Assembly: GCA_019637445.1 (NCBI GenBank)
Contig: JAHBVS010000001.1
Span: 310,001 to 374,000 of the forward strand
Source: Gemmatimonadaceae bacterium
Lineage (GTDB): Bacteria > Gemmatimonadota > Gemmatimonadetes > Gemmatimonadales > Gemmatimonadaceae
DNA length: 64,000 bases
Direction: 5' to 3'
The position numbers and the translations under genes are program-made. Under the pieces are notes generated by a model. The model worked only from the letters and a program-made list of their open reading frames with translations, did not search any database and was not told where the DNA came from. Positions within the stretch are counted from its first letter, which is position 1; every line of letters starts with the position of its first letter. Positions 50,205 through 57,730 of the stretch are shown here, piece after piece.

Positions 50205-51128
50205 ATGGCACAGATCGTCGTCGGTGTGGATGGTGGTGGCAGCAAGACGCAGGTGATCGTGGCGAACGCCAAGGGCAAGGAACTCTCGTCGATCACCGGC
50301 GACGGCAGCGCCCTGCGCCCCGGCGAGGCGCTGGCCTCGGCCGAGATCATCGGCAGCCTGGTCCGCGACGCGCTGGCGGCCGCGGAGATCGAGGATCGTC
50401 CGGCCCTCGTGGTCGTGGGCGTGGCGGGCGCCGGCCGCGAGAAGGAGCGCAAGGCGCTGCTGCGCGCGCTGCGCGGCGAGACGGTGGCGGACGAGATCGA
50501 GGTGGTCACCGACGCCGAGATCGCGCTGGCGGATGCGTTTGGTCGCGACGGCGCGGGCCTGCTGCTGGTGGCGGGCACGGGCTCGGTGGCCTTCGGCCGG
50601 GGCCCCGCCGGCGAGTTCCGTCGCTGCGGTGGCTGGGGCCCGGACATCGGCGACGAGGGCAGCGGCGCCTGGATCGGACGTCGTGCGCTGAGCGTCGTGA
50701 CGTCGTCGTCGGACGGCCGCGAGCCGGAGACGCGACTGACGGGCGCGCTGATGACGGCACTTGAGCTCGAGACGCTCGAGGACCTGATTCCCTGGGCGGC
50801 GAACGCCTCGCCGAAGGACCTGGCGGGCTTGGCCGCGCACGTGATGACGCTGGCCTCGGACAAGGACTTACGGGCCAACTCGATCTGCACGGTCGCGGCG
50901 GAGGAACTTGTGCTCCACGTCCGCACTTTGGCGCGGCAACTCTTCGTGGACGAGCGCGCCGCGGTGCCGGTGGCCTTGGCTGGCGGCCTGATGGCGCGCG
51001 GGTCCTACGTGCGCCGCCTGGTGGAGCATCGGCTCAAGTCCGCCGTGCCTGGGTCACAGCTGCACGCCGAGGAGGTCGTGCCGGCGCGTGGGGCGGTCAA
51101 GTTGGCTGTTTCGCTGGCAAAGGTCTGA
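50205..51128 (+). CDS. BadF/BadG-type amino-sugar kinase (NagK/MurK-like)
   Basis: A 307-residue ASKHA-fold kinase. The phosphate-1 loop is GVDGGGSKTQVIVA (residues 7-20), and further motifs are LLLVAGTGSVAFGRGP and GWGPDIGDEGSGAWIGR, typical of N-acetylglucosamine kinases and the MurNAc/GlcNAc kinase MurK. It would phosphorylate amino sugars brought in by the symporter 23 bases upstream. No murQ (MurNAc-6-phosphate etherase) or nagA/nagB is seen nearby, so the downstream steps must be encoded elsewhere. A terminator follows inside the CACAGAG repeat. Confidence 0.88.
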   Translation: MAQIVVGVDGGGSKTQVIVANAKGKELSSITGDGSALRPGEALASAEIIGSLVRDALAAAEIEDRPALVVVGVAGAGREKERKALLRALRGETVADEIEVVTDAEIALADAFGRDGAGLLLVAGTGSVAFGRGPAGEFRRCGGWGPDIGDEGSGAWIGRRALSVVTSSSDGREPETRLTGALMTALELETLEDLIPWAANASPKDLAGLAAHVMTLASDKDLRANSICTVAAEELVLHVRTLARQLFVDERAAVPVALAGGLMARGSYVRRLVEHRLKSAVPGSQLHAEEVVPARGAVKLAVSLAKV

Positions 51129-51167
51129 GCGCCGTTCGAGGGTCGCGACTTGGCTAGATCTTCTTGA

Positions 51168-51358
51168 TTGCCACAGAGGCACAGAGACACAGAGGTGTCA
51201 GGACGCGCGCTGGCCTCTGTGCCTAGTCCAAGAACAACTGCTTAGGGGGCTCGGCGGACAGCTATGTTCGCCGAGCCCCTTTCTGTTCCAACAAAGAAGA
51301 AGACACAGAGGTGTCGGCTTGCTCCGACGCCCTCTGTGTCTCTGTGCCTCTGTGGCAA
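51168..51358. repeat. 191-base element bounded by perfect 28-bp inverted CACAGAG repeats
   Basis: The left arm 51168-51195 (beginning TTGCCACAGAGGCACAGAG) and right arm 51331-51358 are perfect inverted copies. The inside holds a second copy of GACACAGAGGTGTC (51186-51199 and 51302-51315) and an intrinsic terminator. It contains no gene and sits between convergent transcription units. Confidence 0.9.
51245..51288 (+). terminator. Rho-independent terminator of the amino-sugar kinase gene
   Basis: An 11-bp perfect stem (51246-51256 with 51269-51279) has a 12-base loop and is followed by TTTCTGTT. It lies within the CACAGAG element, about 117 bases past the kinase stop. Confidence 0.75.
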
Positions 51359-51380
51359 ACTCAGCGCACCAAACCCAGCC

Positions 51381-52709
51381 CTACGCCGTCGTTGGCGCCT
51401 CGGCGGGGATGCTTGCCGCGGACCAGACCTTTTCGGACGACGCCACGAAGGTGGTGGCCGAGATGTCCGAGGCCACGTTCACCACGGTGCGCGTCATGTC
51501 GAGGATGCGGTCCACGCCGAGCACGATCGCGATCGCCTCGCCGGGCACGCCCATCATCGCCAGGATGCCGACCAGCAGCGGGATCGAGCCCCCGGGCACG
51601 CCGGCCGCGCCGATGGCCGTGATCACGCTCATGATGATCACTACCACCATCCCGCCCAGCGAGAGGTCCACGCCGAAGACCTGGCAGAGGAAGATGACCG
51701 TGATGCCCTCGAAGATGCTCGTACCGTTCATGCACATCGTGGAGCCCAACGGCAGCACGAAACCGGCGATCTTGGGCGGCACACCCAGGCCCTCCTGCGA
51801 CGCGCGCAGCGCCGCGGGCAGGGTGGCCGAGCTCGAGCTGGTCGAGAAGGCCGTCACCAGCGCGCCCTTGATGCGCGAGAAGTATGTGACCGGGCTGATG
51901 CCGATGATGAACTTCAGGATGAGCGAAAGGTTCACGAACATGTGCAGCAGCAGCGCGCTCATCACCACGATGACGTAGCCGCCGAGCGGTTTGAGCAACG
52001 CGAAGCCGAAGCGCGAGGTGACGCCGAAGATCAGGCCGGCCACACCGTAGGGCGCGAGTCTCATCGCCATCCCTACGATGACGATGACGACTTCATACAA
52101 CGACTCGAGGAACTTGATCATCGGGGCCGACTGCTCCGGCTTGAGCTGCGTGAGCGCCGCGCCGAAGATGAGGCCGAAGAAGATCACGCCGAGCATGTCC
52201 GTGTCCGCGGCCGACTTCACCGGGTTGCGCGTCACGATGTTCACGAAGGTGTTGATGCCAAAGCCACCTGTTGCGTTCTGCTCGACCTTTGCCGAGGCGT
52301 CGTCGGCGTAGACCTCCATCAGCTCGACCTTCACGTTCTCCGGCACGGACGAGCCAGGGTCAATGATGTTCACCATCAGCAGGCCGAAGGTCGCCGCAAC
52401 GGCCGTCGTGCCGAAGAAATAGCCGATGGCCTTGCCGCCCACCTTGCCGACCTTTCGCAGGTCTCCGAGCCCCGCCACGCCAAGCGCGATGGACGAGAAC
52501 ACCAGCGGCATCACGATCATGAACAGCATCCGCAGGAAGATCTGGCCGACCGGCCCCGCGAGATACGTGTTGACCCAGACCACCCGGCCGTCGTCGCCAC
52601 CCAGCGTGAGGTTCGCCACCACACCGGCGACGCCACCCAGCACGAGCGCCAGCAGGATCTTGGTGTGGAGCTTCATGCCCTTGCCGCTACCGCCGATCGA
52701 TTCCGACAT
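51381..52709 (-). CDS. Dicarboxylate/amino acid:cation symporter (DAACS family)
   Basis: A 442-residue secondary transporter of the glutamate/aspartate symporter fold, with eight transmembrane helices and two hairpins. HP1 shows the serine-rich STSSSSATLP (residues 289-298). TM8 keeps GVDRILDMTRTVVNVASD, whose Asp and Arg bind substrate. The TM7 cation-binding motif normally NMDGT reads CMNGT at residues 326-330, so the sodium-coordinating Asp is Asn328. Ion coupling may therefore differ. A periplasmic insertion at about residues 120-165 is present. The APC permease gene stops immediately upstream of it, so the two transporters are cotranscribed. Confidence 0.92.
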   Translation of the reverse strand: MSESIGGSGKGMKLHTKILLALVLGGVAGVVANLTLGGDDGRVVWVNTYLAGPVGQIFLRMLFMIVMPLVFSSIALGVAGLGDLRKVGKVGGKAIGYFFGTTAVAATFGLLMVNIIDPGSSVPENVKVELMEVYADDASAKVEQNATGGFGINTFVNIVTRNPVKSAADTDMLGVIFFGLIFGAALTQLKPEQSAPMIKFLESLYEVVIVIVGMAMRLAPYGVAGLIFGVTSRFGFALLKPLGGYVIVVMSALLLHMFVNLSLILKFIIGISPVTYFSRIKGALVTAFSTSSSSATLPAALRASQEGLGVPPKIAGFVLPLGSTMCMNGTSIFEGITVIFLCQVFGVDLSLGGMVVVIIMSVITAIGAAGVPGGSIPLLVGILAMMGVPGEAIAIVLGVDRILDMTRTVVNVASDISATTFVASSEKVWSAASIPAEAPTTA

Positions 52710-54152
52710 CTAGTCCTCGCTGGGCCGGGCGCTGGCGCCCCGGCGTTGGGTCAGGAGATAGACGGGCACGCCGAGCAGCACGACGACCAGCCCCGAGAGC
52801 GCCTGCGCGCGCGTCTTGTCCGCGAACAGCAGGATGATGGCCACGGCCGCGGCCGAGACGATGTACAGGCCTGGCAGCACGGGATAACCGATGGCCTTGT
52901 ACGGACGGGGCTCGTCCGGCCGCTTGGCCCGCAACACGAACAGCCCCGCCGTGGTCAGCGCGTAGAACACCAGCGCCGCAAAGATCACATAGTCGAGCAG
53001 CTGCCCATACGTACCGGTGAGGCAGAGGATGCTGGTCCAGATGGCCTGCGCCACCAGCGCCCAGGCGGGCACGCCGGCCGCGCTCAACGTGCCGGCCTTG
53101 CGGAAGAAGAGCCCGTCCTTGGCCATCGCCCAATACACGCGGGCGCCGGCGAGGATGAGGCCGTTGTTGCAGCCAAATGTCGAGATGAGGATGGCGATCG
53201 CCATCAAGGTGCCGCCGCTGCTGCCGAAGATGCCCTCGGCCACCGCCGTGCCCACGCGGTCCTGCGGCGCGTTCTGGATGCCCTCGAAGGGCAGCACGCT
53301 CAGATACGACACGTTCGCCAGGACGTACAACAGTGTGACCAGCCCCGTGCCCAACAGCAGCGAGCGCGGCAAGTTCTTCTCGGCGTTCTGCACCTCGGAG
53401 GCGGCCGAGGTCACGCCGTGCCAGGAGTCGCTGGAGAACAGCGAGCCCACGAGCGCCGCGCCGAAGGCGAGCGCGAAACCGCTGGAGAGCGCGCTGCCGC
53501 CCGGCGTGGCGCCGAAGAAGTTCGCGCCGAAGTTCGCGGCGATGGCGTCCGCGTTGCGGCCGATGGTCAGGCCCAGAGCCACGAGCGCGAGCAGGGCGCC
53601 CGTCTTCACGACCGTCAGCGTGGTCTGCACGAGCTTGCCCTCGCGCACGCCCCGCAGGTTGATCCAGGTGAGGATCCAGATGGAGATCAGGGCCACCAGC
53701 CGCTGTGGCGTGAGGCCCAGTTCGATCACACCGCCCGGCGTCATCACGTCGAACTGGGGGAACCAGCCGTAGCGATCCGGCGAGATGGCCGGCCAGAGCA
53801 CACCGAGAAAGCGGCCGAAGGCAACGCCCACGGCCGCGATCGTTCCCGTCTGGATGACGACAAAGAGGGTCCATCCGTAGAGGAAGCCCATCAGCGGGCC
53901 CATCGCCTCTCGGAGGAAGGTGTACTGGCCGCCGGCGCGGGGATACATCGCCGCGAGTTCGCCGTAGGCGAGGGCGCCGAGGAGCGTCATCGCCCCGGTC
54001 ACGATCCACGCCATCAGGAGCCAGAAGGGAGAGCCGAGCGTGCGCGCCATGTCGGCGCTGACGATGAAGATGCCTGAACCGATCATCGTGCCCGCGACGA
54101 GCATCGTCGCGTCGGTCAGGGTCATCGCCTTGACGAATCCGGGGGAGGACAT
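52710..54152 (-). CDS. APC-superfamily amino acid permease
   Basis: A 480-residue permease with about 12 hydrophobic helices. The unwound TM1 motif AGTMIGSGIFIVSADMAR (residues 20-37), the TM6 region FSSDSWHGVTSAASEV and the following NAEKNLPRSLLLGT are typical of L-type amino acid transporters or exchangers. Substrate cannot be read from the sequence. It abuts the dicarboxylate/amino-acid symporter without a gap, suggesting both handle related amino acids. Confidence 0.9.
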   Translation of the reverse strand: MSSPGFVKAMTLTDATMLVAGTMIGSGIFIVSADMARTLGSPFWLLMAWIVTGAMTLLGALAYGELAAMYPRAGGQYTFLREAMGPLMGFLYGWTLFVVIQTGTIAAVGVAFGRFLGVLWPAISPDRYGWFPQFDVMTPGGVIELGLTPQRLVALISIWILTWINLRGVREGKLVQTTLTVVKTGALLALVALGLTIGRNADAIAANFGANFFGATPGGSALSSGFALAFGAALVGSLFSSDSWHGVTSAASEVQNAEKNLPRSLLLGTGLVTLLYVLANVSYLSVLPFEGIQNAPQDRVGTAVAEGIFGSSGGTLMAIAILISTFGCNNGLILAGARVYWAMAKDGLFFRKAGTLSAAGVPAWALVAQAIWTSILCLTGTYGQLLDYVIFAALVFYALTTAGLFVLRAKRPDEPRPYKAIGYPVLPGLYIVSAAAVAIILLFADKTRAQALSGLVVVLLGVPVYLLTQRRGASARPSED

Positions 54153-54202
54153 TCGGCGGAAACTACGCCGGCCCCGGAGGCTCCACCAGTCGCTGGAAGC
54201 GG

Positions 54203-55045
54203 TTACGGCGCCTCGGCGACGATATACGCGGTGTCACGGACCGCGGTGCCGTCGGCACGGGTGGCTGGGCGGAAGCGCACCTCGGAGAGCATCTCGCGGA
54301 TCTTGCGGTTGTAGCCCGCGTCCCGCGAGGGATTGAAGCCGATCAACTTGGCGTTGCCGCGCTCGTCGACATCGAACTGGGCGACCATCTTGTACGGCCG
54401 CACGCGGGCGGGCACCGGAATGGGCAGGATGGCGAGATTGGTCACCGTCGGAGGGAAGATCTGGTCCCCGCCACCGCCTGTCCCAGGCCCCACGCCCGAG
54501 CCGCGCCCCGTCCCCACCCCGCTGCCCACGCCGCCACCGCTGCCGGGCCCATTCCCGCCGCTGCCGTCGTTTCCGCTTCCACCACCGAGCCCCGGCATCG
54601 GGATGGTCGGGGCCAACAAGCTGCTCGCTGGCTCAAGCTCCGCCGGCTTGGTCGTGACCTCTGGCTCAGGGGTCGGGGGAGGCGGTGGCACCGGCGTGGG
54701 GGTCGGCACCGGCTTCTGCTCAGGCGGCGGCGTAGGTGCGCTGGCGCTGGGCGCCACGTGGAGGAAGCGGAGCCGCTCCGGCGTCACTTCGCCTCCACTG
54801 CCGCGGGTGCCGCCGCCTCCGCCACCTGCGGGCCCCGGACCGCCGGCGCCGGTCGCGTCCGGGGCCGTCAGCTGCTTGGCCACCAATGGGGGCAGCAGCA
54901 GGGCGACAATGATGAGCAGGTGGATGAGCGTCGACACCAGCATGCCCGTACGACCACCGGGCGCGGGGTCCGGGATCCCGTGGAGGGGCCGGAGCGGGCG
55001 CTTGGGCTTGTCTGGGGGCGGAGGCAGCGAATCGGGCACAGGCAC
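54203..55045 (-). CDS. TonB-family protein with Pro-rich and Gly-rich linker
   Basis: A 280-residue inner-membrane-anchored protein starting at GTG 55045. A single transmembrane helix at about residues 35-58 (MLVSTLIHLLIIVALLLPPL) follows a basic, proline-rich N-terminus. The periplasmic part has a Pro-rich stretch (about 105-135) and a long Gly/Ser run (about 150-190), then a C-terminal domain resembling TonB_C (RVRPYKMVAQFDVDERG, KIREMLSEVRFRPATRADG). It lies after the ExbD terminator and may have its own promoter. A canonical TonB is encoded at 56867, so this could be a second TonB or a related energiser. Confidence 0.78.
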   Translation of the reverse strand: MPVPDSLPPPPDKPKRPLRPLHGIPDPAPGGRTGMLVSTLIHLLIIVALLLPPLVAKQLTAPDATGAGGPGPAGGGGGGTRGSGGEVTPERLRFLHVAPSASAPTPPPEQKPVPTPTPVPPPPPTPEPEVTTKPAELEPASSLLAPTIPMPGLGGGSGNDGSGGNGPGSGGGVGSGVGTGRGSGVGPGTGGGGDQIFPPTVTNLAILPIPVPARVRPYKMVAQFDVDERGNAKLIGFNPSRDAGYNRKIREMLSEVRFRPATRADGTAVRDTAYIVAEAP

Positions 55046-55093
55046 AGCGTGGGAACGGGGAACGGGTCCCGCGACCGCTGGCCGCGGGTCTCC

Positions 55094-55136
55094 ACAAAAC
55101 TATACGGCGGGCGACCCTGAAAAGGTTCGCCCGCCG
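55094..55136 (-). terminator. Rho-independent terminator of the TonB-ExbBD operon
   Basis: Arms 55105-55114 and 55127-55136 pair perfectly over 10 bp with further inner pairing around a GAAA-type loop. On the minus strand the stem is followed by TATAGTTTTG. Confidence 0.85.
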
Positions 55137-55157
55137 CAGGTCCAACTGGTACAGGGA

Positions 55158-55574
55158 CTACTTCGTGTCCTTGGGCGGGATGCCGATGACCTTCACCCCG
55201 GCGCCACGGGCCACGTCCATCGCGAAGATGATGTCCTGATACTTCACGGCCGGGTCACCCTTCACGAAGATGATCTTGTCCGGGCGCGGGTCGTAGATCT
55301 CCGTGAGGCGCTCGGCCAGGCGCTCCTTGGTCAGGGGCTCCTTGTTGACGGCAAAGCTGCCGTCGGCGAGCACTTCGAGCACGATCTGGTCCGACGCCTG
55401 GTTGGCGGTGACCACGGCAGGCGTGGGGTCCGGCAGCTGCAGGTCCACGGCCTTCCGCATCATCGGCTGCATGATCATGAAGATGATGAGCAGCACGAGC
55501 ATGATGTCGATCATCGGCACCACGTTCGGCTCGCTGTTCATCCCCGAGCTGTTTCCTCCGACGCTCATTCCCAT
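55158..55574 (-). CDS. exbD: ExbD/TolR-family biopolymer transport protein (second copy)
   Basis: A 138-residue ExbD with the proton-path aspartate in the single helix (PNVVPMIDIMLVLLIIFMIM, Asp about residue 23) and a periplasmic ExbD domain (DQIVLEVLADGSFAVNKEPL). It works with ExbB to use the proton gradient to power TonB. The neighbouring copy is 156 residues; having two ExbD genes after one ExbB is common in TonB systems of Bacteroidetes-type organisms. Confidence 0.93.
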   Translation of the reverse strand: MGMSVGGNSSGMNSEPNVVPMIDIMLVLLIIFMIMQPMMRKAVDLQLPDPTPAVVTANQASDQIVLEVLADGSFAVNKEPLTKERLAERLTEIYDPRPDKIIFVKGDPAVKYQDIIFAMDVARGAGVKVIGIPPKDTK

Positions 55575-55586
55575 CGTCGGCTCTCC

Positions 55587-56057
55587 TTAAGGCGTCTTGG
55601 TGGTGCCCGACGTCACCTCGTCGCCGGCCACCGAGGACACCGTCCCCGGCTGCTGGTCCGAAATGGCGCCGACCATGCGCACCCCGTTCTTCGACGCGAT
55701 GTCCATCGCGTCCAGGATGCGGCCGTACTCAAGGTCCTTGTCGGCCTTGATGTAGAGGATCTGGTCGATGGTCCGCTGCGAATAGATGTTCTGCAGCATC
55801 GCGCCCAGGTCTTCGTTCTGGATGGCCCGCTTGTTCAGGTAATACTGGCCGTACTTGTCGATGCCGAGGACCTGGTCCTCATCGACCTCCGGATGCGCCT
55901 TCAGGTTGATGCCGCTGGGCGGCGTCGCGGTGAAGCCGGCCGAAATGGCCGGCGTCACCACCATGAAGATGATCAGGAGCACCAGCATCACGTCGATCAT
56001 GGGGACGACGTTCGGCTCGGCCTTGACGCCGCCCCCGGTGCTTACCGACATGCCCAT
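55587..56057 (-). CDS. exbD: ExbD/TolR-family biopolymer transport protein (first copy)
   Basis: A 156-residue ExbD paralogue starting at ATG 56057 with Shine-Dalgarno AGGAGG upstream. The transmembrane segment VVPMIDVMLVLLIIFMVVTP keeps the essential Asp. The periplasmic domain contains LGIDKYGQYYLNKRAIQNED. A Ser/Thr-rich tail (SSVAGDEVTSGTTKTP) follows. It lies 12 bases upstream of the second ExbD and 28 bases downstream of exbB. Confidence 0.93.
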   Translation of the reverse strand: MGMSVSTGGGVKAEPNVVPMIDVMLVLLIIFMVVTPAISAGFTATPPSGINLKAHPEVDEDQVLGIDKYGQYYLNKRAIQNEDLGAMLQNIYSQRTIDQILYIKADKDLEYGRILDAMDIASKNGVRMVGAISDQQPGTVSSVAGDEVTSGTTKTP

Positions 56058-56085
56058 CTGGATGCCCTCCTAAGGGACGCGGGTC

Positions 56086-56826
56086 TTACTGCGAGATCGG
56101 CGACGCGCCCTTCTGGGCGGCCGTGTTGAACTCACGCGTGAAGCGCGAGCGGCCGAACTCACCCGAGACACCCTTGATCAGGTAATCGATCATCTCCTTC
56201 GAGACGTAGGTCATCTCGGAGGTGAGGTTGTCGATCTTGGTCTGGAAGTAGTTGAAGGCCCACACCGCGGGGATGGCGACCATGAGGCCGAAGCCCGTGG
56301 CGATCAGCGCCTCGGCGATGCCGACGGCGATGGCCTGGATGCCCGACGAACCGGCGGCGCCCATGCCGGCGAAGGCGTTGATGATGCCGAACACGGTGCC
56401 GAGGAGGCCGACGAACGGCGAGGTCGAACCCACCGTCGCCAGGATGGCCAGACCGCGCTTCAGCGACACGATCTCGACGAGCATGTTGCGCTCGACCGCA
56501 CGCTCGGCCGAGTTGATGTCGGACACGGTGACGGAGCCGTCGAGGATCAGCGGCTTGACTTCGTCAAGCGCGCCGCCGAGGACGCGGGCCACGTGCGACT
56601 TCTTGTACGACTGCGCCAGGTTGATGGCCTCGGTGAGGTTGTCCTCCTCGAGGAACTGCGAGAACTCGGGCGCGAACTTGAGGGTTTCCTTCTGCGCCTT
56701 GCGCAGGTTCCACCACTTGCCGAAGGCCACCGAGAGGGACCAGAGCGACATGATCGCGAGGACGACCCAGATGCCCTTGGCGAACGGCGGGCTGTGCTCC
56801 CAGATGAAACCGATGGACATGTTCAT
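56086..56826 (-). CDS. exbB: ExbB/TolQ-family proton channel protein
   Basis: A 246-residue MotA/TolQ/ExbB protein with three transmembrane helices (about residues 18-40, 130-155 and 175-195). The second and third include the conserved GSTSPFVGLLGTVFGIINAF and AEALIATGFGLMVAIPAV. These form the pentameric proton channel that energises TonB with ExbD. Gene order tonB-exbB-exbD-exbD and spacing of 28-40 bases show one operon. Confidence 0.95.
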   Translation of the reverse strand: MNMSIGFIWEHSPPFAKGIWVVLAIMSLWSLSVAFGKWWNLRKAQKETLKFAPEFSQFLEEDNLTEAINLAQSYKKSHVARVLGGALDEVKPLILDGSVTVSDINSAERAVERNMLVEIVSLKRGLAILATVGSTSPFVGLLGTVFGIINAFAGMGAAGSSGIQAIAVGIAEALIATGFGLMVAIPAVWAFNYFQTKIDNLTSEMTYVSKEMIDYLIKGVSGEFGRSRFTREFNTAAQKGASPISQ

Positions 56827-56866
56827 AACAGCTGTCTCCTAGACGAACTGGTTGTGGTGGACTGCG

Positions 56867-57580
56867 TTAGCGCTGCAAGGCGAACACGAAGGGCTGCTGC
56901 ACGAGCTGCTTCACCTTCCGGCCGCCGACCTCGGCGGGCAGGAAGCGCATCTGCGTGAGGGACGAGCGGACGGCCTGCTCGAACATCGCGTGGTCCGAGC
57001 GGAGCACCTTGAAGGAGGCGACCTCGACGCGGCCCGTCGTGTCGACGACGAACTGCGCGAGCACCTGGCCTTCCACGCCGCCGGAGCGGAGGATGTCCGG
57101 GTAGCGCGGGCCCTGGCTGCCGGGCAGCGGGGCGACGGGCTTCTCGACCTGGAAGTCGAAGTAGGGCTGGTCCGTGTTCACCGGACCCGTGCCGCCCACG
57201 ACGCCCGAGGCCACACCACCGGCGACACCCTTGCCGGAGAAGTCCGCTTCGTTGGTCAGGGCCTTCGAGAGGTCGATCTCGGGGATGACGTCGGGGATGC
57301 TCACCGGCGCGGCGAGCACCTGGAAGCCCTTCGGCGGCGGCGGCGCGATGACGGCATCGGGCGGCGGCGGCGGGGCCTCTTCCTTCGGCGGAGGCGGTTC
57401 GTCCTTCTTTACCTCGACGAAGTCGATCTTCTGGACGACCTCCTCCTGCTTCTCCACCGTGGCGTTGGCCGTGGCGATGATGGAGGCTCCGATGATCGCG
57501 ACGTGAAAGAACGTCGAGAACATCGAGGCGCCGAAGGACTTCTGCTTGACCGGCTTGGACTCGATCAGGTTGTTGAACAC
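56867..57580 (-). CDS. tonB: TonB energy-transducing protein
   Basis: A 237-residue TonB starting at GTG 57580. One N-terminal transmembrane helix (about residues 18-38, MFSTFFHVAIIGASIIATAN) anchors it. A Glu/Lys/Pro-rich periplasmic linker (KKDEPPPPKEEAPPPPPD) follows, and the C-terminal TonB domain has YPDILRSGGVEGQVLAQFVV and SSLTQMRFLPAEV. It transmits the proton-driven motion of ExbBD to outer-membrane receptors for iron chelates, vitamin B12 or carbohydrates. It is the first gene of its operon. A candidate regulator box lies at 57687-57703, 107 bases upstream. Confidence 0.92.
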   Translation of the reverse strand: MFNNLIESKPVKQKSFGASMFSTFFHVAIIGASIIATANATVEKQEEVVQKIDFVEVKKDEPPPPKEEAPPPPPDAVIAPPPPKGFQVLAAPVSIPDVIPEIDLSKALTNEADFSGKGVAGGVASGVVGGTGPVNTDQPYFDFQVEKPVAPLPGSQGPRYPDILRSGGVEGQVLAQFVVDTTGRVEVASFKVLRSDHAMFEQAVRSSLTQMRFLPAEVGGRKVKQLVQQPFVFALQR

Positions 57581-57686
57581 GCAAGCACTCCCTTGGACGT
57601 AGCCAGGCGTGAATCGTGCAGCCCAGCCGATGCTGGACTCGCGTAAGAACGTACCCAGCCTAGGTTAGGCCCGTAATCGGGAAAAC

Positions 57687-57703
57687 ATTAAGATTCCCTT
57701 AAT
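57687..57703. promoter_or_regulatory. PmrA/QseB-like response-regulator box upstream of tonB
   Basis: The 17 bases ATTAAG-ATTCC-CTTAAT form a dyad whose TTAAG/CTTAA half-sites with 5-base spacing resemble the boxes bound by PmrA/QseB-type OmpR-family regulators. It lies between the tonB operon and the genes of an OmpR-type system and is AT-rich against a GC-rich background. Confidence 0.4.
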
Positions 57704-57730
57704 CGCCCGTGAGCTTTCGTAACGATGCGC

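Noticed and set aside
51168-51358. CRISPR array or insertion sequence at the CACAGAG element
   Set aside because: There are no regularly spaced direct repeats with unique spacers and no transposase frame; the arms are inverted and low complexity.
51264-54077. A 937-codon plus-strand open frame opposite the two transporter genes
   Set aside because: Antisense shadow with Asp/His/Glu/Arg-rich composition and no motif; both transporter genes on the other strand are clear.
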